A stretch of DNA of 64,000 bases from an uncultured Methanobrevibacter sp. (GTDB lineage Archaea > Methanobacteriota > Methanobacteria > Methanobacteriales > Methanobacteriaceae): contig NZ_CACXNW010000001.1 in NCBI RefSeq assembly GCF_902769175.1, forward strand, positions 124,001-188,000, read 5' to 3'. The notes beneath the pieces were generated by a model. That model saw nothing but the letters and a program-made list of their open reading frames with translations. It ran no database searches and had not been told where the DNA came from. This document shows positions 1 to 10,615 of this stretch, piece after piece (the first letter of the stretch is position 1; the number at the start of each line of letters is the position of its first letter). The position numbers and the translations under genes were made by a program.

Positions 1-3000
1 CACCACAATTCTTTGCAGTGTTGTCATTGAAGGTACAGTTGATAGCATTACCATCCTTCATTGCACCTCCATCACAATTTGCTTTGTTTCCACTGAAGAT
101 ACAATTATTAGCAATGCACTTATATAAAGCACCACCCAGAATGGAACGAATTAGATATTAATGCTCGTAGGAGATTAGCAATGCACTTATATAAAGCACC
201 ACCATTGATATTTGCAGTGTTTCCAGAGAAAATACAATTGTATGCAGTGCATTCCGCCATTGCTCCTCCATAATCTGCTTTGTTGCCACTGAAAGTAATG
301 TTTTTAGCACCAATATCTTTATAATTCAAAAATATAACTCCACCATCAGGTTTTTCATTGCCATCAATGAAAACAGAATTTTTTACAGTACATCCATACA
401 TCGCTCCACCAATATATGCTGTGTTGGCAATGAAAGTACAGTTTTCAACGAGACAAGAATCATTATAAAGAGAATTTACAGCCCCTCCATCATATTTTGC
501 ATTGTTGTTAATGAAAACAGAATTTTTTACAGTACATCCATACATCGCTCCACCAAAATTTGCTGTGTTGGCAATGAAAGTACAGTTTTCAACAAGACAA
601 CAATCATTATAAAGAGAATATATGGCTCCACCATTAACTCTAAAATCCCTATCTGCATTTCCGTTTATGAAGTTTATGTTTAGGAACTTCACATGAACAT
701 CAGAAGATATATTGAATATCCGTGCCTTATGTGAACCGTCTATAGTAAATCCATTTCCATTTATAGTCAATGAACGATTAATTTTGATTCCAGGAGTAAA
801 AAGGTAATCATCAACAAATGTGCTATTGAAAGTATAGTTGCGGTTTAAGCTAATTTCAGTGTCATCATTGTCATTAATCAGATCACTTAATGAATTAAAT
901 GAACCATTTGAAGAGTATTCGTGAATTTTCCCCTTGACTGAATTACCATTAACAAACACACAATCATATATATTCACTGGACTATAACTAAAATCACCGT
1001 GTGTATAAATTGCATCACCTTCATCCTCTGCCTTGTTTCCTCTAAACAATGCATTTTACATTGACAGCATGTAAAGCTTTTATAGCACCTCCATCTTCAT
1101 CGCAAGCCTCGTTTTCAATTAAGAAGGAATTAGTTGGTTGAATTTCATTTTGATTCATATTTATATAGACATATCCAGCAAAAATTGCTCCACCTTCTTC
1201 TGCATAATTATGTATAAATGTAGAGTTATCGATATGGGCCTTTTTCTCAACAAATATAGCACCACCAACGCAATCCTCAACTGTTGCACCAGATACCTTA
1301 TTGGATTCAAATAAACAATTGCTAACTGACATATCCTCACAAGTGCAAATTGCACCACCTCTTGCCTCTGCCTTGTTTCCTCTAAACAATGCATTTTTGA
1401 ATAAAACATCATCAAGAGCCTGAAATGCACCACCATCATTGTCTCCAGCTTCGTTTTCAATGAAAAAGGAGTTAAATGATTGTTTGCCTTGATTTTGATT
1501 TACCTTAATCTTTTTTGCATAAACAGCACCACCCTTATCTGCAGAATAATTCTTTCTAAAGGTGGAATTATCGATATAGACATTTCCCTCAGCACGTATA
1601 GCACCACCATAACACTGATGGGCTAATGCACCAGATGCCTTATTGGAATCAAATACACATCCACTCACATTCACATCATTTTTACAGAAAATTGCACCGC
1701 CATAAGTTTCTGCCTTACTTCCTCTAAACAATGCGTTATTGGCCAAAACACAACCCTCACTATAAAGTGCTCCACCATCGTTGTCTTCAGCCTCGCTATT
1801 AATGAAAAATGTGTTAATGGATTGTTTACCCTGATTTTGGTTAATCTTGATGTCTTTTGCATAGATTGCCCCGCCATAATCTTCAGAAGTATTGTTTTCA
1901 AAGGTGGAATTATCGATATAGACATTTCCCTTAGCACGTATAGCACCACCATAACACTGATGGGCTAATGCACCAGATGCCTTATTGCAATTGAATACAG
2001 ATCTTATCACATTCACATCCTTTTCGCAGAAAATAGCTCCACCATCTACTTCCGCCTTATTTGATTCAAACAAACAGCCTTCAACATACAAAGGACCTTT
2101 ACAAAAGATTGCTCCACCATTGTCATCACTTGCCTTATTTCCTATGAAAGTGGAGTTTATCACTGTTAATTTGTTTCCGGTTCTGTCTGCTATAGCTCCA
2201 CCGTGATCTTCTGCCCAGCAGTTCTTGAATGTACAGTTGATTATTGTACCTATAGCTTTATCTTCAAAGGAGATTGCTCCTCCCTTGTCGCCGTCCTTAT
2301 TGTAACCGTTGATAAAGTTTATGTTTTTAAAGATCACATTGCCTGATTTGACTACAAAGTAATGGTCATGCTTGCTGCTTCCCTTCAAATCAATTGTATG
2401 GCCTTGACCATCAATGATGATATCCTTGCCATTAGTGATTTTGATTATAATCTTTTTATCTATTGGACGAATATCCTGCTTTAAAACAAGAGTGTTGGAA
2501 TGCTCCTTTGGTATGATTACCTGATACCTTTCACTTAACTTTTCACGTATAATCTCAGCTGAATCTGTACCGCTTTTGTCCATAAATGTCACATATAAGT
2601 TAAAATCTTCAAGTTCATAAGCTTCACAGGTCACATCAGGAAGTGACTCCTTAGCATTTAACTTTTCCTTTAGTGCATCTTTGTCCTGTCTTAAATCAAT
2701 TGGAATAGTCTGTTCCCTTATTATTTTTCCAGAATACTCAGGATTTACTTTCCAAGATTCTTCATCATCTAAAGAATCGTCATTAGTTTCCATAGCATCC
2801 AATAAACGTCCTTTGTCACTGTCAACAGAATTGCCAGATTTTTGTAAAATAAGATTATCTTCATCAGCTAAATCTGTGCTTTCAGAAAGATCTTCAACAT
2901 CTAAAGATTCATCTCCAAATCCAGATGAATCTATTACATCAATTTGATTCGTATCAGCTGATGAAACAGCACCTGCTGATAAAATAAGCAAAATTATAGA

Positions 3001-3027
3001 AAAAAATAAAATTATTTTCAAGTTCAT
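1..3027 (-). pseudogene. adhesin-like beta-helix protein, frameshifted, 3' end outside window
   Basis: The reading frame opens at 3027 with a signal peptide (about residues 1-24, ending near VSSA), then an acidic Asp/Ser-rich stretch. From about residue 200 it carries many repeats of the type C-x-F-x-x-N-x-A-x-x-x-GGAI, typical of Pmp-like right-handed beta-helix adhesins of methanogens. The first frame stops at 1042. The same repeats continue in a second frame from about 1050 to 204. After the 67-bp insertion at 107-203 they continue in a third frame to base 1 without a stop, so the 3' end is off the window. The first break lies in a T4 run (1054-1057) where a paralogous repeat at 1394 has T5. 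The likely role is a secreted or wall-associated surface protein. Inactive as read, unless frame changes are reversible. Confidence 0.85.
107..203. repeat. repeat-insert-repeat unit 1 (CRISPR-unit-sized insertion in adhesin gene)
   Basis: Two exact 30-bp copies (107-136 and 174-203, both starting ATTAGCAATG and ending AAGCACCACC) flank a 37-bp insert (137-173). The repeated sequence is ordinary coding sequence of this gene (GGALYKCIAN on the minus strand). Deleting 67 bp rejoins the repeats ...ANINGGALYKCIANNCIF... in frame, so the uninterrupted gene was the ancestral state. The insert shows no similarity to the gene and is less AT-rich than its surroundings. Confidence 0.9.
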
Positions 3028-3072
3028 AATATCATCCTAAAGTATAGTATGCTGATATTATTCTAAAAAAAT

Positions 3073-3112
3073 GAATATATAAAGTTTTTCTAATGTAAAC
3101 ACTTGCTAACAT
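3073..3112 (-). promoter_or_regulatory. promoter of the 3027 adhesin gene with shared operator-like element
   Basis: On the minus strand a TATA-like box (CTTTATATATTC, 3084-3073) lies about 45 bp before the start codon. Immediately upstream sits ATGTTAGCAAGTGTTTACAT (3112-3093), a partly palindromic element. Related elements lie next to the promoters of four other adhesin-like loci in the window. The site-to-TATA gap of about 8 bp matches that at 3509-3542. Confidence 0.65.
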
Positions 3113-3153
3113 ACTTTAAAACTTAAATAAACCACATGTAGAAAGTATTATGA

Positions 3154-3173
3154 ATGCAAGCACTTGCAAACAT
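3154..3173 (-). promoter_or_regulatory. second operator-like element upstream of the 3027 adhesin gene
   Basis: ATGCAAGCACTTGCAAACAT on the plus strand, with an inner palindrome GCAAG-CA-CTTGC. It lies 61 bp upstream of the element at 3093-3112, in the divergent intergenic region between two adhesin-like genes. It could be a second binding site of the same regulator. Confidence 0.55.
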
Positions 3174-3272
3174 TATAAAAACCATAATAAACTATAATAA
3201 AACCTTTTTCTATATTCAACAAAACAAAATTTTAAAAATAATATAAATTTAGAAAAAAATATCAATAAATGG

Positions 3273-3367
3273 TTTAAAGAAATAAATAAATTATTTTAAA
3301 AAAGGCATATCCAATAGACAATTGATTTAAAGAAATAAATAAACTTATTTTAAAAAAGGCATGTCCA
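3273..3367. repeat. two-copy tandem repeat, 53-bp period
   Basis: A segment of about 41 bp beginning TTTAAAGAAATAAATAAA and ending GGCATATCCA occurs at 3273 and again at 3326, with few mismatches. It lies in the middle of the divergent adhesin intergenic region (3028-3606). No gene is seen there. Confidence 0.7.
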
Positions 3368-3508
3368 CTTCAAATTGGCTGTCGTCCTTAAAGAATTTTT
3401 TAGTTTATTAATTATATCTATTTTATTTCTTTTTTTAGTATTTGCCGATAATTTTTGTTTTAAATTACTTTATATTAGTTAATTTTACTTTATTTTCTAT
3501 TTTGAGGT

Positions 3509-3542
3509 GCAAGTGAGCACTTACATGCGAGAATCTTTATAT
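3509..3542 (+). promoter_or_regulatory. promoter of the 3607 adhesin gene with shared operator-like element
   Basis: GCAAGTGAGCACTTACAT (3509-3526) has inverted arms GCAAGT / ACTTAC. It is followed after 8 bp by a TATA-like CTTTATAT (3535-3542), about 65 bp before the ATG. The same block is almost identical upstream of the paralogue at 8370 (8270-8304). Confidence 0.7.
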
Positions 3543-3606
3543 GTACTCTTTTTCAAATAATAATATAAGTGATTTTAATATAAAAAATAGATAAAATGGG
3601 ATAATT

Positions 3607-5262
3607 ATGAATAACAAATTAATGCTTTTTGTAGTTTTTTTAATTTCTATCTTAAGTGTTGGCTGCGTTTGTGCAGCTGATATGGCTGTAACTGATTCAT
3701 CTGATATTGGTGGATCTTTAGATATTGATGATTCTATTTCTCAAGACTTAGCTTCTGAACCTTCTAGTGGCGAAAGGCCATTAATGGAACTTCCTAGAGG
3801 TTATGAAAATAAAACAGGGGATGTTGATGTTCCTGATGATGAAGAGCAGGACAACACCGATGGGCCTGTTGTTAATAAGCAGAATAATACCGACTTAAAC
3901 ATTACTGGTCCGAAAATAGTTGTGAAAATTGATTCTGATAACTCTACTAAAACCCCAACTGATAACTCTACTAAAACCCCAAAGATTGGACCTATTATAG
4001 ATGATGGGATTAAAGAAATTCCTGAAGTTTCTATTAGTAGCCCTGGAACTTTTAAAGATCTTCAAGCTGAAATAGACGATGCAGAAGAAGGCTCTACTTT
4101 ATATTTGACTAGGGATTACTATGGCCAAAATGACATTTGTATTTTTATCAACAAAGATTTAATCATCAATGGTTTAGGTCATACCATAGATTGTTTAGGT
4201 GCTGAAAATTGTTTTGCATTTTTTTCAATCTTTGGAAAGGTGACCTTAAAGAATCTTAACATAATCAATGGACGCAATGATAAGACTTATATCGGCGGTG
4301 CAATATATATTGGTGGATTAGCTCAATACACTATCGAAAACTGTATGTTTATTAATAACTGGGCAGATGATTATGGTGGAGCAATCTGCAATGATGGTTA
4401 TAGGCAATTGACAATCAAAAACTGTTTATTCAAAGAAAACACTGCTGATGATGACGATGGTGGTGCAATATTTTCTAATGGTGAAGTTATAATTAAAAAT
4501 TCCATATTTGATAATAACAAGGCATGTGTTGATGGTGGAGCTGTATGGTGCAAAAATAATGTTAGGGTATTTAATTCAACATTCACATCCAATGCTGCTA
4601 AAGGTTTTTCTAGACAATGTTATGGTGGTGCAATATGCTCTGAAGAAGATGTGTTTATAGACGACTGTAACTTTACAAGTAATTATGCTAATGATTATGG
4701 TGGAGCAGTATATGCAAAAAACATATATATAAACCAAGATCAAATCGGAACCGAAGCTTACAGCTTGAAGCATAAGAAACCAATTTGGTATCAAGACTCT
4801 GGCTTCGACACCACCACCTACTTCGGAGAAAATGTAGCAGATGATAATGATGGTGGTGCATTGTATGCAGAAGGCACAGTAAAATTATCATTTGCAAGAT
4901 TTAGCTGTAATCATGCACATGAAGATGGTGGAGCAGTATTCTGTGAGAATATTGAAATTAACAATACTATATTTGGTGGTAATGAAGCAATTGGAGCAAA
5001 ACTTTCAGATGCTGAAGGTGGAGCCATATTTGCTGAAGAAAATGTAAAAATATATGAAAATGTAATCTTGAATTATAATACCGCTAGGGATCATGGTGGA
5101 GCAATATCCTGTAAAGATGTATACTTTTATGATCCGAAAGTACATTTTATGTCTAATGATGCTGAGACTTTTCCTGACTATGAAGCTCGTATAATTACTC
5201 ATAAGGGGATAAGTTATAGTTATGAATGGGATATTAGAGGTAATGAACATTTTGAATATTAA
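3607..5262 (+). CDS. adhesin-like protein with Pmp-type beta-helix repeats (intact)
   Basis: 551 residues and the only uninterrupted beta-helix adhesin-like gene in the window. The signal peptide covers about residues 1-24 (MNNKLMLFVVFLISILSVG..., cleavage near CAAD). A low-complexity acidic and Thr/Asn-rich segment follows to about residue 145. From about residue 190 to 540 there are many repeats of the form C-x-F-x-x-N-x-A-D-D-x-GGAI, consistent with a right-handed parallel beta-helix. The ORF ends without an obvious membrane anchor or Ig-like tail. The start is the ATG just after AAAATGGGATAATT, and the promoter lies at 3509-3542. A close paralogue follows at 8370. Exported, likely surface-attached; the ligand is unknown. 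Confidence 0.88.
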   Translation: MNNKLMLFVVFLISILSVGCVCAADMAVTDSSDIGGSLDIDDSISQDLASEPSSGERPLMELPRGYENKTGDVDVPDDEEQDNTDGPVVNKQNNTDLNITGPKIVVKIDSDNSTKTPTDNSTKTPKIGPIIDDGIKEIPEVSISSPGTFKDLQAEIDDAEEGSTLYLTRDYYGQNDICIFINKDLIINGLGHTIDCLGAENCFAFFSIFGKVTLKNLNIINGRNDKTYIGGAIYIGGLAQYTIENCMFINNWADDYGGAICNDGYRQLTIKNCLFKENTADDDDGGAIFSNGEVIIKNSIFDNNKACVDGGAVWCKNNVRVFNSTFTSNAAKGFSRQCYGGAICSEEDVFIDDCNFTSNYANDYGGAVYAKNIYINQDQIGTEAYSLKHKKPIWYQDSGFDTTTYFGENVADDNDGGALYAEGTVKLSFARFSCNHAHEDGGAVFCENIEINNTIFGGNEAIGAKLSDAEGGAIFAEENVKIYENVILNYNTARDHGGAISCKDVYFYDPKVHFMSNDAETFPDYEARIITHKGISYSYEWDIRGNEHFEY

Positions 5263-5390
5263 GTTTTAATCTTTTACTTTATTATTTTTTTTATTTATCT
5301 GAGGTTTAAGTTTTAGGCTTTTACTTTTTTATTTGATTTTCTGAGGTTTAAGTTTTAGGCTTTTACTTTTTTATTTTTTTTAAATTTTTA
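5261..5390. repeat. T-rich tandem repeats after the 3607 gene, possible terminator
   Basis: Copies of GAGGTTTAAGTTTTAGGC with following T-runs occur at 5301 and 5343 (42-bp period), with a degenerate copy at 5261 overlapping the stop codon. The plus-strand T-runs could serve as an archaeal U-tract terminator. The rest of 5263-5569 is AT-rich and shows nothing else. Confidence 0.6.
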
Positions 5391-5569
5391 GTTTTTTGCT
5401 ATTGTTTTGCTTTTCTTTTTTAAATTTTGGATTAAATTTAAATATTTTATAAAAGATACTATTTATATTATAATCTATTAAGAATTTTATCAAAAAAACT
5501 TACTTTATGAAATTCTTAATTTTTATAATTCTAATCAATTTATTCTAAAAAAAATTAAAAGGTGTTATT

Positions 5570-5995
5570 TTGAATTTAGATTTAAAAGAAATAGTAGTTT
5601 ATATTATCCTTATTGCAGTTGTTCTTATTGCTGCACAACACTTGAATGTAGTTGTTTCAGGTAGTATGGAACCTGTAATGTATAGGGGAGATATAGTTGT
5701 GCTTGAAAAAGCTAATTTGTTAGGCTTGCAAGAATTTAATCCAGAAGATGTTCAAGTTGGAGATATTGTAGTTTATAATGCTGCCTGGCATAAGGAACCT
5801 GTTATTCATAGGGTGATAAAAATTGGTCAAATAAACGGCACTACTGTGTATGAAATAAAAGGGGATAACAACAATGCTCCTGATCCTTATTATGTTACAC
5901 CAAGTCAAATTACCTCAAGGGTAGTAACCATTAATGGTCAACCATTGATTATTCCAAAAATAGGATACATCTCTATATGGATAAGAGGACTTTAA
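5570..5995 (+). CDS. signal peptidase I, archaeal/SipW type
   Basis: 141 residues. The enzyme removes signal peptides from secreted proteins at the outer face of the membrane. The N-terminal membrane segment is residues 7-25. The catalytic serine is in SGSMEP (about residue 31). The second motif is VIHRV (about residue 83), where the histidine replaces the general-base lysine of bacterial enzymes, as in archaeal and ER-type peptidases. The GDNN motif follows near residue 106. The length is typical of short archaeal homologues. A single gene between adhesins and argS; the proteins with signal peptides around it are plausible substrates. The start codon appears to be TTG at 5570, preceded by AAAGGTG. 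Confidence 0.9.
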   Translation: MNLDLKEIVVYIILIAVVLIAAQHLNVVVSGSMEPVMYRGDIVVLEKANLLGLQEFNPEDVQVGDIVVYNAAWHKEPVIHRVIKIGQINGTTVYEIKGDNNNAPDPYYVTPSQITSRVVTINGQPLIIPKIGYISIWIRGL

Positions 5996-6268
5996 GATAA
6001 ATGATTTTTTCTGTCTGTGATTCTATAAAATGATAGGCTTTTGAATATTGTCCTACTCACATATATATCTATCATATTATTATAGATTGCAGACACAATT
6101 ATGATTAATTATATTGATTTAATCATCATTTTAATTAATAGTTTCATGTCATAAATCAATTTAATTAATCGTATTTTTAATTATTTTAATGATAACTTTT
6201 TTACTAAAAATAGCTTTAACATATTGAATTGGTGAAAGCTATTTAACTTATATTTATTTGGTGTTTAT

Positions 6269-7990
6269 ATGTACTTTAAAATAAAATCAGAAGCTCAAGA
6301 AGCTTTGAAAAAAGCAGTTGATCAATTTGACTGTGATTTTGATGATGAAATTAAATTGGAGTTTCCACCTAATCCTGAATTAGGTGATTTAGCCAGCACT
6401 GTTTCATTCCAATTGGCTAAACATTTAAGGAAGGCTCCAAATTTAATTGCTCCTGAAGTTGTAGAGAAAATTGACCTTCCTGAAATATTTGAAAAGGTTG
6501 AAGCAACAGGACCTTATGTAAACTTCTTCATCAATCATGATATCTTTGCAAAGCAATTGATGGATTCAGTGGATGAGGATTATGGTACCCTTAATAAGGT
6601 TGATGAGAAAATCATATTGGAACACACTTCCGCTAACCCTAATGGTCCTTTGCATATTGGTCACATTAGAAACTCCATTTTAGGAGATTCATTAAGAAGA
6701 CTCTTAACCACAGCAGGAAGAGAAGTTGATACCCAATACTATGTAAACGATATGGGAAGACAATTGGCTATGATTGTTTTCGGTATGGAAGAGCTTGGCT
6801 TAAAGCTTGAAGATCAGCCATCTGCAAAAATCGACCACAAAGTTGGGGAACTATACTTTAAGGTTAATCAAATGCTAAAAGAGGATGAGTCCTTAGGTGA
6901 AGGTGTAGATGCAACCATTAGAAAATATGAAGGAGGACCATCTGAACTTGATGAAAAGTTCGAATATGCAGTCAACAGCTGTCTTGAAGGTGTAAAGGAA
7001 ACCTTGAAAAGAATGAATGTAAAGCATGATGCATTTGTCTGGGAAGGACAGTTTGTAAGAACAGGCATTGTAGATAAAATCACTCAGGAATTATATGATA
7101 TTGGCTATGCAAGAAAAGAGGATGTATTATACCTTGACTTGACTGAGTATGGAATCGACAAGCATCTTGTCTTAAGAAGGGCAGACGGCACTTCACTTTA
7201 CTCTACAAGAGATATTGCATATCACATTTACAAATGCAAGAAATGCGACAAGGTCTTGGATATCTTTGGATCTGACCATAAGTTAGCTGCAAAGCAAGTC
7301 TCCCTTGCACTTGAAATCCTTGAAGTCACTGAACCGAATGATGATAAGATGGAAGTCATCTTCTATGAATTCATCACCTTACCTGAAGGTTCCATGTCTA
7401 CAAGAAGAGGAGTCTTCATCTCTGTAGATGAGCTAATGGATGAAGCTGTTAAAAGGGCTAAAGAGGAAATCAGCTCTAGGAGACCTGACCTTGATGAAGC
7501 AACAGCAGATGAAATCGCTGAAGAAATTGGTATCGGTGCAATCAGATACTATATTGCAAGATTATCCCCTGAAAAACACATAACATTCAAATGGGATGAA
7601 GCATTAAGCTTTGAGCGAGGATGTGCATCAATTCAATATGCTCACGCAAGAGCTTGCAAATTACTTAAAAAAGCTAAAGAGGAAAAAGGAATCGATATAA
7701 ATACTATTCAGGCAGAAGACAATTGGTCATTGGATGACAATAAAAAAGAATTGGTGAAATTGATTGCTAAATTCCCAAGCTTGATTGAAGATTCTGCTAA
7801 TATAAAAAGAGTCCATCCAATTGCACAGTACTGTCAAGATTTAGCTGGTGCATTCAATAGGTTCTATAAGGCTGAACAGGTAATAGGATCTGATGTGGAA
7901 AATGCAAGATTGATTTTAGTTGAAAAGGCTAGAATCACCTTAAGAAATGCATTGGACATTTTAGGAGTAAGCGCTCCTGAACGTATGTAA
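6269..7990 (+). CDS. argS: arginyl-tRNA synthetase
   Basis: 573 residues, the usual size for class I ArgRS. It charges tRNA-Arg with arginine in the cytoplasm. An N-terminal additional domain (residues 1-100, with FPPNPELGDLAS) is followed by the HIGH-type motif in SANPNGPLHIGHIRNS (about residue 133). The KMSKS-equivalent loop is SMSTRRG. The C-terminal anticodon-binding helical domain contains FNRFY and ends in APERM. The reading frame is uninterrupted. It stands alone and is followed by a GC-rich hairpin repeat (7993-8034). Confidence 0.97.
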   Translation: MYFKIKSEAQEALKKAVDQFDCDFDDEIKLEFPPNPELGDLASTVSFQLAKHLRKAPNLIAPEVVEKIDLPEIFEKVEATGPYVNFFINHDIFAKQLMDSVDEDYGTLNKVDEKIILEHTSANPNGPLHIGHIRNSILGDSLRRLLTTAGREVDTQYYVNDMGRQLAMIVFGMEELGLKLEDQPSAKIDHKVGELYFKVNQMLKEDESLGEGVDATIRKYEGGPSELDEKFEYAVNSCLEGVKETLKRMNVKHDAFVWEGQFVRTGIVDKITQELYDIGYARKEDVLYLDLTEYGIDKHLVLRRADGTSLYSTRDIAYHIYKCKKCDKVLDIFGSDHKLAAKQVSLALEILEVTEPNDDKMEVIFYEFITLPEGSMSTRRGVFISVDELMDEAVKRAKEEISSRRPDLDEATADEIAEEIGIGAIRYYIARLSPEKHITFKWDEALSFERGCASIQYAHARACKLLKKAKEEKGIDINTIQAEDNWSLDDNKKELVKLIAKFPSLIEDSANIKRVHPIAQYCQDLAGAFNRFYKAEQVIGSDVENARLILVEKARITLRNALDILGVSAPERM

Positions 7991-7992
7991 CT

Positions 7993-8034
7993 CAAGCTTT
8001 TCCGCCCCTTCGGGGCGCAAAACCTTGACCAAAA
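7993..8034 (+). repeat. dispersed 42-bp GC-rich hairpin element after argS
   Basis: A segment beginning CAAGCTTTTCCGCCCC, with a GCCCC-TTCG-GGGC hairpin, starts a few bases after the argS stop. An almost identical copy follows ilvN at 19128-19169 (one base differs in the stem). The GC-rich tetraloop hairpin stands out in AT-rich DNA. It could be a transcript 3'-end or REP-like element. The rest of 7991-8269 holds no gene. Confidence 0.7.
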
Positions 8035-8269
8035 TATTTTCTTTGGTTGGAAGTAATTTCCCTTACTGGTTGGGAGCAATTATCTATTTCTTCCTTTTCT
8101 TTTTTTAACAACTCCTATTTCATTTTTTTTAGTTTTTTTATTTAATATTTGTCCCTATTAAAAACCAATTTAAAATTCTATTAAATGGATTTAAATTTAT
8201 TTTAAAGTTTAAATATTACTTTAATGTTTAAATAAATGTAAATATTATCTTTATTTCGTATTTTAAGGT

Positions 8270-8304
8270 GCAAGTGAGCACTTACATGCGAGAATCTTTA
8301 TATA
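8270..8304 (+). promoter_or_regulatory. promoter of the 8370 adhesin gene with shared operator-like element
   Basis: GCAAGTGAGCACTTACAT (8270-8287), followed by CTTTATATA (8296-8304). The block is nearly identical to 3509-3542, including the GCGAGAAT between the two elements. This shows that the promoter was duplicated with the gene or is under the same control. Confidence 0.7.
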
Positions 8305-8369
8305 TTGTCTTTTTCATAATATAATATAGATATATTTAATTATAAAAAACGGAATAAAAAGGGACAATT

Positions 8370-10148
8370 ATGAATAAAATTTTAATGCTTTTTGTAGTTT
8401 TGCTAATTTCGATAGTAGGTGTTGGCTGTGTTTGTGCAGCTGATGCTGATAACGGTCATGTGACTGATTCTTCTGCTATAGCAGATGGATCTTTAGATGC
8501 TGCTCATTCTATTTCTGAACATGTGGATTCCAGTACTGATGGTATCAAAAGATAAAAGATGGAATTGCCTAGAGATTACGATAAGAAAACAAAAGAAATT
8601 GATGTTGATGGTAAGGATCTTTTAGACTTTAAATCTTCAGAGTCTAATGATACTGATGTAAAAGTTGGGGAAGGGAATAAGACAAAATCAGATCTTCCTG
8701 GTCCTAAGACTCCTGAAAATTCCACAATTCTTTCTATAGAGATTTCCAGAGCTGGTCTTTCAGATAATAAGTTTATACCTAAGGCAATTGTTAATATTTA
8801 TGATCCTAGAAAGGAATCAAGCATTTTTGGTACTTTTGATGAGCTTCAATCAGAGATAGACAATACTGCCACGGGTTTTGTTTTAAATTTATATAAAGAT
8901 TATAAAGGCCAATCCGGTTCCAGAGTTCATTTGAATAAGGATTTGACAATCAATGGTCATGGTCACACTATAGATTGCTTGGGAAAAAAGGGCTGCAGTG
9001 CATTTTACTCTAACAGCGGTAATATCGTCTTGAAAATTCTTATCATTATCAATGGTCATAATGATTATACTAATAAAGGTGGTGCAATATTTATCGAAGG
9101 AACTGCTAAATACACTTTAATAAACTGTAGTCTTATCGATAACTGGGCAGATGATTTCGCTGGTGCAATCTATAATGATGGAGGTCATACTTTAACCCTT
9201 AAAAATTGTCTATTCAGAGGAAATACTGCAGATGATGACGATGGTGGTGCAATCTTCACAAATGATGCAATAGATGCTGAAAACACAATATTTGAAGACA
9301 ATAAGGCAGATGATTATGCTGGAGCAGTCTATATAAATTGCAACAAATACTCACAATTCAAAAACTGTGTGTTCAAATACAATGTGGCCGGTGATGATAA
9401 TGGTGGTGCAATAAATTCAAAAGCAAAATTATATCTTAAAAATTGTACATTTGATTCAAATAAGGCAAAAGTTGATGGCGGTGCAATATGCTGTGATGAA
9501 GATGTCCAAGCATATGGATGCTTGTTTAAAAACAATCAGGCAACAGGTGCAAAAAGCCACCAATGCTATGGAGGAGCAATCCGTTCCAAGAAAGATGTAT
9601 ATGTTGAGGCTTGTGACTTTATAGAGAATTCTGCTGAGGATTATGGTGGAGCAATATATGCCAAAAACATATACATAAATTTACTAATGAAATCAAAATC
9701 CCTCTTTAGGGCTAATTCTGCAAATGATGATGATGGTGGTGCATTATATGCTGAAGGTGATGTTGATGCTGATAATGTCACTTTAGAAAAGAATAAAGCA
9801 TATGAAGATGGTGGAGCAATTTTCTGTAAAAATGCAAAATTAAGAAATGCAGATTTAGCTTATAATAGAGCTGAAGGAGCTAGTGCTTGTTGGGCTGAAG
9901 GTGGAGCGATATATGCAAGGGATGATGTAAACTTATATGAAAATTGCTATATTTACGAAAATTTTGCACATGATATTGGTGGTGCAATTACATGTGATAA
10001 TATAAATTTCTATCACCCTTCCATTGGTTTTTGGGAAAGTACTACTGATAGAGATGGTGGCATGTATAGTTGTCCTGTATATATTGGCGACATCAAATAT
10101 GATGGGGAATTTGAGGTTAATGCTAGTCATGCTAACTGTTACTTTTAA
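8370..10148 (+). pseudogene. adhesin-like beta-helix protein with in-frame stop after the signal peptide
   Basis: A paralogue of the 3607 gene. The signal peptide (MNKILMLFVVLLISIVGVG...) and first 61 codons are followed by TAA at 8553-8555. The same frame then continues from 8559 (MELPRDY...) for 529 codons. The paralogue reads through at this place (ERPLMELPRGY). The downstream part has the same beta-helix repeats (C-x-F-x-x-N-x-A-x-x-x-GGAI) to the end. Translation from the internal ATG at 8559 would give a protein without export signal. The gene is probably inactive, unless the stop is read through. Promoter at 8270-8304. Confidence 0.85.
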
Positions 10149-10615
10149 CAAATCCTCTTTTAACCTTCAGGTCTATATTTCAATTGCATATCAATGAATA
10201 TTCCTTTTTTGATATTCAATAGTTTTATAGGAATCTGTAAGATGAATTAGTTCTCTTATTTTTCCTTTTTTTATTTTTTTAAGGTATAAATTTTTTATTA
10301 ATTTTATTTTTCCGCTTTGTTTATTTTTTAAATTCTTTTTTTATACTGTTCGGATATTTTTTTCTTAGATCTATAGAAAGCCCTAAATTATTTCAAGATG
10401 GTCTGCATATGTACTAGTCAATATGGATAAGTCTATATTAAAATTATATGGTTAATTAAATTACATCTATGCTATTTTTAAACAATAGTTACATATAGTA
10501 AATCAATTTAATCAATCGTTATTTTCATTATTTCAATTAATAAAATTTTTTTATTGGAAAATAGGTGATGTTTAGTCGTGTATTTCATTATCAGATTTAT
10601 GGTGGTTTATATTTT
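10149..10615. other. intergenic region without recognised gene
   Basis: AT-rich DNA between two converging genes. T-runs on the plus strand (10258-10350) could end the adhesin transcript. No operator-like element, RNA gene or ORF of note is seen. Confidence 0.5.

Noticed and set aside
1161-2947. ORFs on other frames inside the adhesin genes
   Set aside because: They are shadows of repetitive coding sequence, have unnatural compositions (His- or Ile-rich) and no ribosome binding sites.
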